Assembly: GCA_018417955.1 (NCBI GenBank)
Contig: JACTVC010000003.1
Location: 1,612,001 to 1,676,000, forward strand
Source of the DNA: Laccaria trichodermophora
Lineage: Eukaryota > Basidiomycota > Agaricomycetes > Agaricales > Hydnangiaceae
Direction of reading: 5' to 3'
DNA: 64,000 nt
Shown here: one piece after another, positions 61,301-64,000 of the stretch
Layout: every line of letters starts with the position of its first letter
Numbering within the stretch: the first letter of the stretch is position 1
Position numbers and translations under genes: made by a program
The notes under the pieces: generated by a model
Told to the model about the DNA's origin: nothing
Databases searched by the model: none
Seen by the model: the letters and a program-made list of their open reading frames with translations, nothing else

Positions 61301-61712
61301 TGGAGCATGTCTCCACGTCATACTCGTCTGGCTTGCCATAAAGCTCCACCAACACTTCTGGATCCATGCCATACGCTGTCAAACAATTGCGAATACCTAG
61401 GCCCCATACTGAAACGAACAAGCGAGTCTCAGCCACTGTCAACGGACCAGTAGCAGTTCGTTCTTTGAAAAACTTCCGTGCCATTGTAACACCGTTCCTC
61501 CAAATTTGAAGTCCCGGATCGTTTAGCCATTCAGCCAACTTGCAGCGTAGCTCTCCAAGTTCGGAGAAGCTTTGCAGTCGTTCCTTAACAGCAGAGTCAG
61601 GGTGCTCCAAGAGACCAGGATCACCCATGATGATATCACTTGCGCTGTCCATCATAGTGGGTTCGCAGGCAGACGGTTCAGTTGTGATCAAGTTGTGAAT
61701 CAAGTTTCTCAC
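58362..61712 (-). CDS. large P-loop NTPase-like protein, Crinkler-related ATPase type
   Basis: The start at 61712 (MRNLIHNLITTEPSACEP) opens a multi-exon gene of an Agaricomycete-expanded family. The first exon ends near 61232. The Walker A lies in ITVLQSSGTGKSRAVAELAK (about 60921-60885). PLGDIPVFEFLTKPS follows (60725-60680), then TIDLVVDTIQSEEIAAAFLGAF and a Ser/Thr-rich linker. A Walker B-like strand FIFTLDECC lies near 60030. The long C-terminal exon (to 58362) includes SVVPSEPILAIAAGWLLL and WKPRYIAILMDLGT, ending RKQQKG. The LQSSG-GKSR P-loop resembles ATPase modules of Crinkler-type effectors, but no CRN header is seen, so the link is inference. Function unknown; predicted ATPase. It sits inside the inserted 6.1-kb segment. 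Confidence 0.68.
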
Positions 61713-62415
61713 AATTGGAACACATATGAGCTTTAGGGCCTGCTAGTTCGCTACATTCCTCAACAACATTGAAAACCGAAAGTCCACACCGACTCATGGC
61801 AAATCTTTTCAATCTCGCTTCGCGAGCCTTCACTACCTACCCAGGCCTTACAACCCAGACAACTAACCAGTTTTTTAGTGCCGTAGTTGTACGGCGTTCT
61901 ACCAAGTTCTCATCCAGACATGGAGGTTAACTCCTCTCTCCAATTTACTCCTTTCTTATATCTGTCCCTCCTATTAATCACATGCCTCTTTTTCGTACAG
62001 ATAGTTCAAGGTTACTTGACAGCGAGAATCCGGTCAGACCGATCTGGGTCCCAGACTTTCCTCCCATCCGAATACTCAGGAGCACACCCGACTCTTCTCC
62101 TTCTCCTCCATGTAACCGTCCTCGTCCTCATCGCCGTTCTCCAGTAGTCCGAAGACACTCCGAACGATGCTCCTCATCCAACGAAGAAGATACAAGGCTC
62201 TCTCAATCGCGATGTCGCCTGCCAAATACCGGGCTTGGGACCAGGAATTGTATCAATACAATGGGGACTAGCTCATCAGCACGGCGCGGCAAGGTGAGAT
62301 ATCAAACTCTGGTCCGAAAGCAGTTATACTAATCGTTGACATTATGTCAGAACGTTCCTTGATACTCGTCGAAGTGAGGTGTAGATGTTTTGGATGCCGC
62401 AGACGAGCGGTGGAC
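61713..62415 (+). other. unassigned right end of the insertion; possible gene remnant
   Basis: After the P-loop gene start, a plus-strand ATG near 61796 would give MANLFNLASRAF..., a mitochondrial-presequence-like start. A pyrimidine-rich acceptor at about 61998 and a frame ending near 62265 (YKALSIAMSPAKYRAWDQELYQ) follow. These pieces could be exons of a small mitochondrial protein gene or its relic; no family was recognised. Other open frames here (61887-62147, 61982-62332) are weaker candidates. Confidence 0.3.
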
Positions 62416-62646
62416 GCTGCTGGCTTTTCGAGAAGAACATGCTTCCCGGCTGCCAGAACCTTCATTGTCCACTCGTAATGAAGACCGTTGGGTAGCTAAA
62501 AACAAAGGTAAGAAATGGTGATAAGAAATTTGTTGGTGCGACAGACAGGGTTGTAAATTCTAAACAGTAGTCCATGAGCCAGAGAAACGTAGGACAAAGA
62601 ACGTTGATATTCTGTAGAACCTCCATAATCCTTTTCGATTTGTGAA
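62416..62646 (-). pseudogene. dehydrogenase fragment
   Basis: A partial minus-strand copy of the dehydrogenase at 54320-55619: the VLAAGKHVLLEKPAAST segment, the following intron and part of the upstream exon with internal deletions. Exon 1 and the whole C-terminal half are missing. Non-functional relic of the duplication. Confidence 0.85.
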
Positions 62647-63381
62647 CAGCGTATTTGGCGTTGTTGATAGTTCTCAACTTGTACAACGATGAGCGTGAAG
62701 AAGAGGTACTTTTTTATTCCACAAGTCACTCAAGAAATCTAATCACAAAAGGACAGTTCAAAACTCGATCTTCTGGTCCGCGTAAGATACTCAAATCCAC
62801 TCCCTGCACCACCATGTCCCCCAAAACTTCTCGACATACCTACACACCCTATGCGCTACGCCCGCCCTGAATTTCTCAACGCAGTTGCTAGCGAGACACC
62901 CTTACCCGTCATCGTAGATGCAGAGTGTGGAATGCCCCTTGATCTGGGCAAGTGGGAGTCGCTATGGGAAGAAAACGCAGATGATTCCAGTGCGTTTATT
63001 CATTCACCAGTGAACATCTTATCTACCCGAAAACTAGATTTGAACCCTGATCCGTTGAACCTTCCAAAACTCGATCCAAAAGACGCTCTCCTTCTTGCAG
63101 ACCCGTCGTCCTCAACAGGGTTATACACGAATGGCCAACCAGGTTCAGGTAGCGGTACCTCCACTCCCCTCGCACACGTAACATGGCTTCGAAAAACGGA
63201 GTATATAAGCAGAGAAGGCGTCCAACGGTCGGGTATCCAAGAACCGTGCGTTGTCGTTATCACACCTTGATTCCCTTCTGACTCTCTTTGCCCCAGGAAA
63301 CATCTCGTCTCCGCATCCATCGACATCAGCCGCCCCGCACAGCTTCGGGATATCGAGGCCTCTTTCGCAGCCTGCAACAAC
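62416..63381. repeat. right copy of about 1-kb direct segmental duplication
   Basis: The counterpart of 55133-56302. Here dehydrogenase exon 1 is deleted (the text jumps from CATAATCCTTTTC to GAACAGCG, about 62638-62646), but the promoter and PAF1 5' end are complete. Confidence 0.9.
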
Positions 63382-64000
63382 GACTTTTCACTAGAGGACC
63401 TCCGCCACCCCAACAATCCCAAGCTTACCGCCGTTGAATCATACCCCGTGCTCCCCGACGCCGAAATTTGGGCGAACCAGTACGATCTGTTTCGCTTTTC
63501 AGAACGACCAGGCGAGAGACCTGTGGATGTACGCTTTTTTTTTAAGTCGTTCCCCGTTGTTGTTTTTAACCTTATCATCTTAGGTGGAGGATCCACGTTT
63601 GGATTGTGCCGTTCTACGGCCCATGAAAACTGAACACGATTCTTTCCTCGCGTATTACCTCACGCAGGACGATGATTCAGCGACAAAGTTCAAGGAAACC
63701 AGGTTTGGTTTACAGCCGTATGAAGTACCTGAAGATCAAGAGGTATGTCTTTTCCTTCGTGTTCAGAGTCACAGCTAATAAACTTGATGATGTAGGAGAC
63801 AATCTTCCACTTTGTACGCGACTACGAGACCGTCAAGGTCGAACAGGAAGTGCCTAACGAGTTTTTGCTCGTACTGTATGACGGAGACCCGTCCGAGGAA
63901 CTTGACGCTGTGTTGGACGGAAGTCACACAAAACTACCTCCGAGAGCGAAAGGGGCCTACTACAAAAATATCGAGCGCAAGATGCTGCTCAAGAAAAAGC
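62814..64000 (+). CDS. PAF1: PAF1 complex subunit Paf1 (runs off the window)
   Basis: Paf1 is the core subunit of the RNA polymerase II-associated PAF complex acting in elongation and histone modification. Exons are 62814-63245, 63297-63528, 63584-63742 and 63796 onward, each in phase with GT-AG borders. Landmarks include YTPYALRPPEFLNAV-type text, HVTWLRKTEYISREGVQR, HLVSASIDISRPAQLRDIEASF, VESYPVLPDAEIWANQYDLFRF, DPRLDCAVLRPMK and ETIFHFVRDYETV. The protein is cut at the window end, after KNIERKMLLKKK. The ATG at 62814 has context CACCACCATG. Promoter shared, ancestrally, with the dehydrogenase. Confidence 0.93.

Noticed and set aside
61887..62147. plus-strand hydrophobic 86-codon ORF as a membrane protein
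   Set aside because: It spans a likely intron and splice acceptor near 61998. The hydrophobic run is probably the pyrimidine-rich intron.

Overview
The window is nuclear DNA of a filamentous basidiomycete, most likely an Agaricomycete. The genes are rich in short GT-AG introns of about 50-60 nt and include typical fungal housekeeping genes (SEC1, a ROM2-type RhoGEF, TRM82, RPT4, PAF1, RPB4, PUS1, a chitin deacetylase). Interspersed are families usually expanded in mushroom-forming fungi: Crinkler-like kinase and P-loop proteins, and an HNH_2-type nuclease-domain gene. Genus and species cannot be told from the sequence alone.

Layout. Positions 1-4300 hold repeats: a degenerate tRNA-like sequence, a CCATATGG-type satellite, and a damaged retroelement on the minus strand with a gag-like zinc-finger ORF and an RT/RNase H pol ORF split by a 484-nt intron. 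Positions 4700-12160 are ordinary genes: an AVT-type amino acid transporter, an R3H-SUZ protein, a BTG/Tob-like protein and RPB4. Positions 12340-21350 are an accessory block. It contains a dead xylulokinase, a fragment of an HNH gene, a Crinkler-like kinase gene whose intron carries a recent 3980-bp non-autonomous LTR element, and then a fuller HNH gene. Positions 21700-55620 are a dense housekeeping stretch: PUS1, a WD40 protein, a TFIP11/Ntr1-like G-patch protein, a serine carboxypeptidase, tRNA-Pro, RPT4, an AIM9-like phosphotransferase, SEC1, a chitin deacetylase, a RhoGEF, TRM82, a TMEM97-like protein, an unknown Ser/Pro-rich protein and a Gfo/Idh/MocA dehydrogenase.

From 55130 to the end, a once-divergent gene pair (dehydrogenase and PAF1) has been split by about 6.1 kb of inserted DNA. 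The insertion carries a broken polyubiquitin gene and a P-loop ATPase gene, and is flanked by about 1-kb direct duplications. The dehydrogenase survives only on the left and PAF1 only on the right.

The most interesting themes are: (1) both Crinkler-related genes lie between direct duplications of neighbouring gene sequence; (2) an LTR element with identical LTRs and a perfect 5-bp target duplication sits just inside the 3' splice site of one of them; (3) PUS1 appears to need a 3-nt microexon. Exon boundaries were read by eye from splice consensus and protein-family conservation. No alignment was run.
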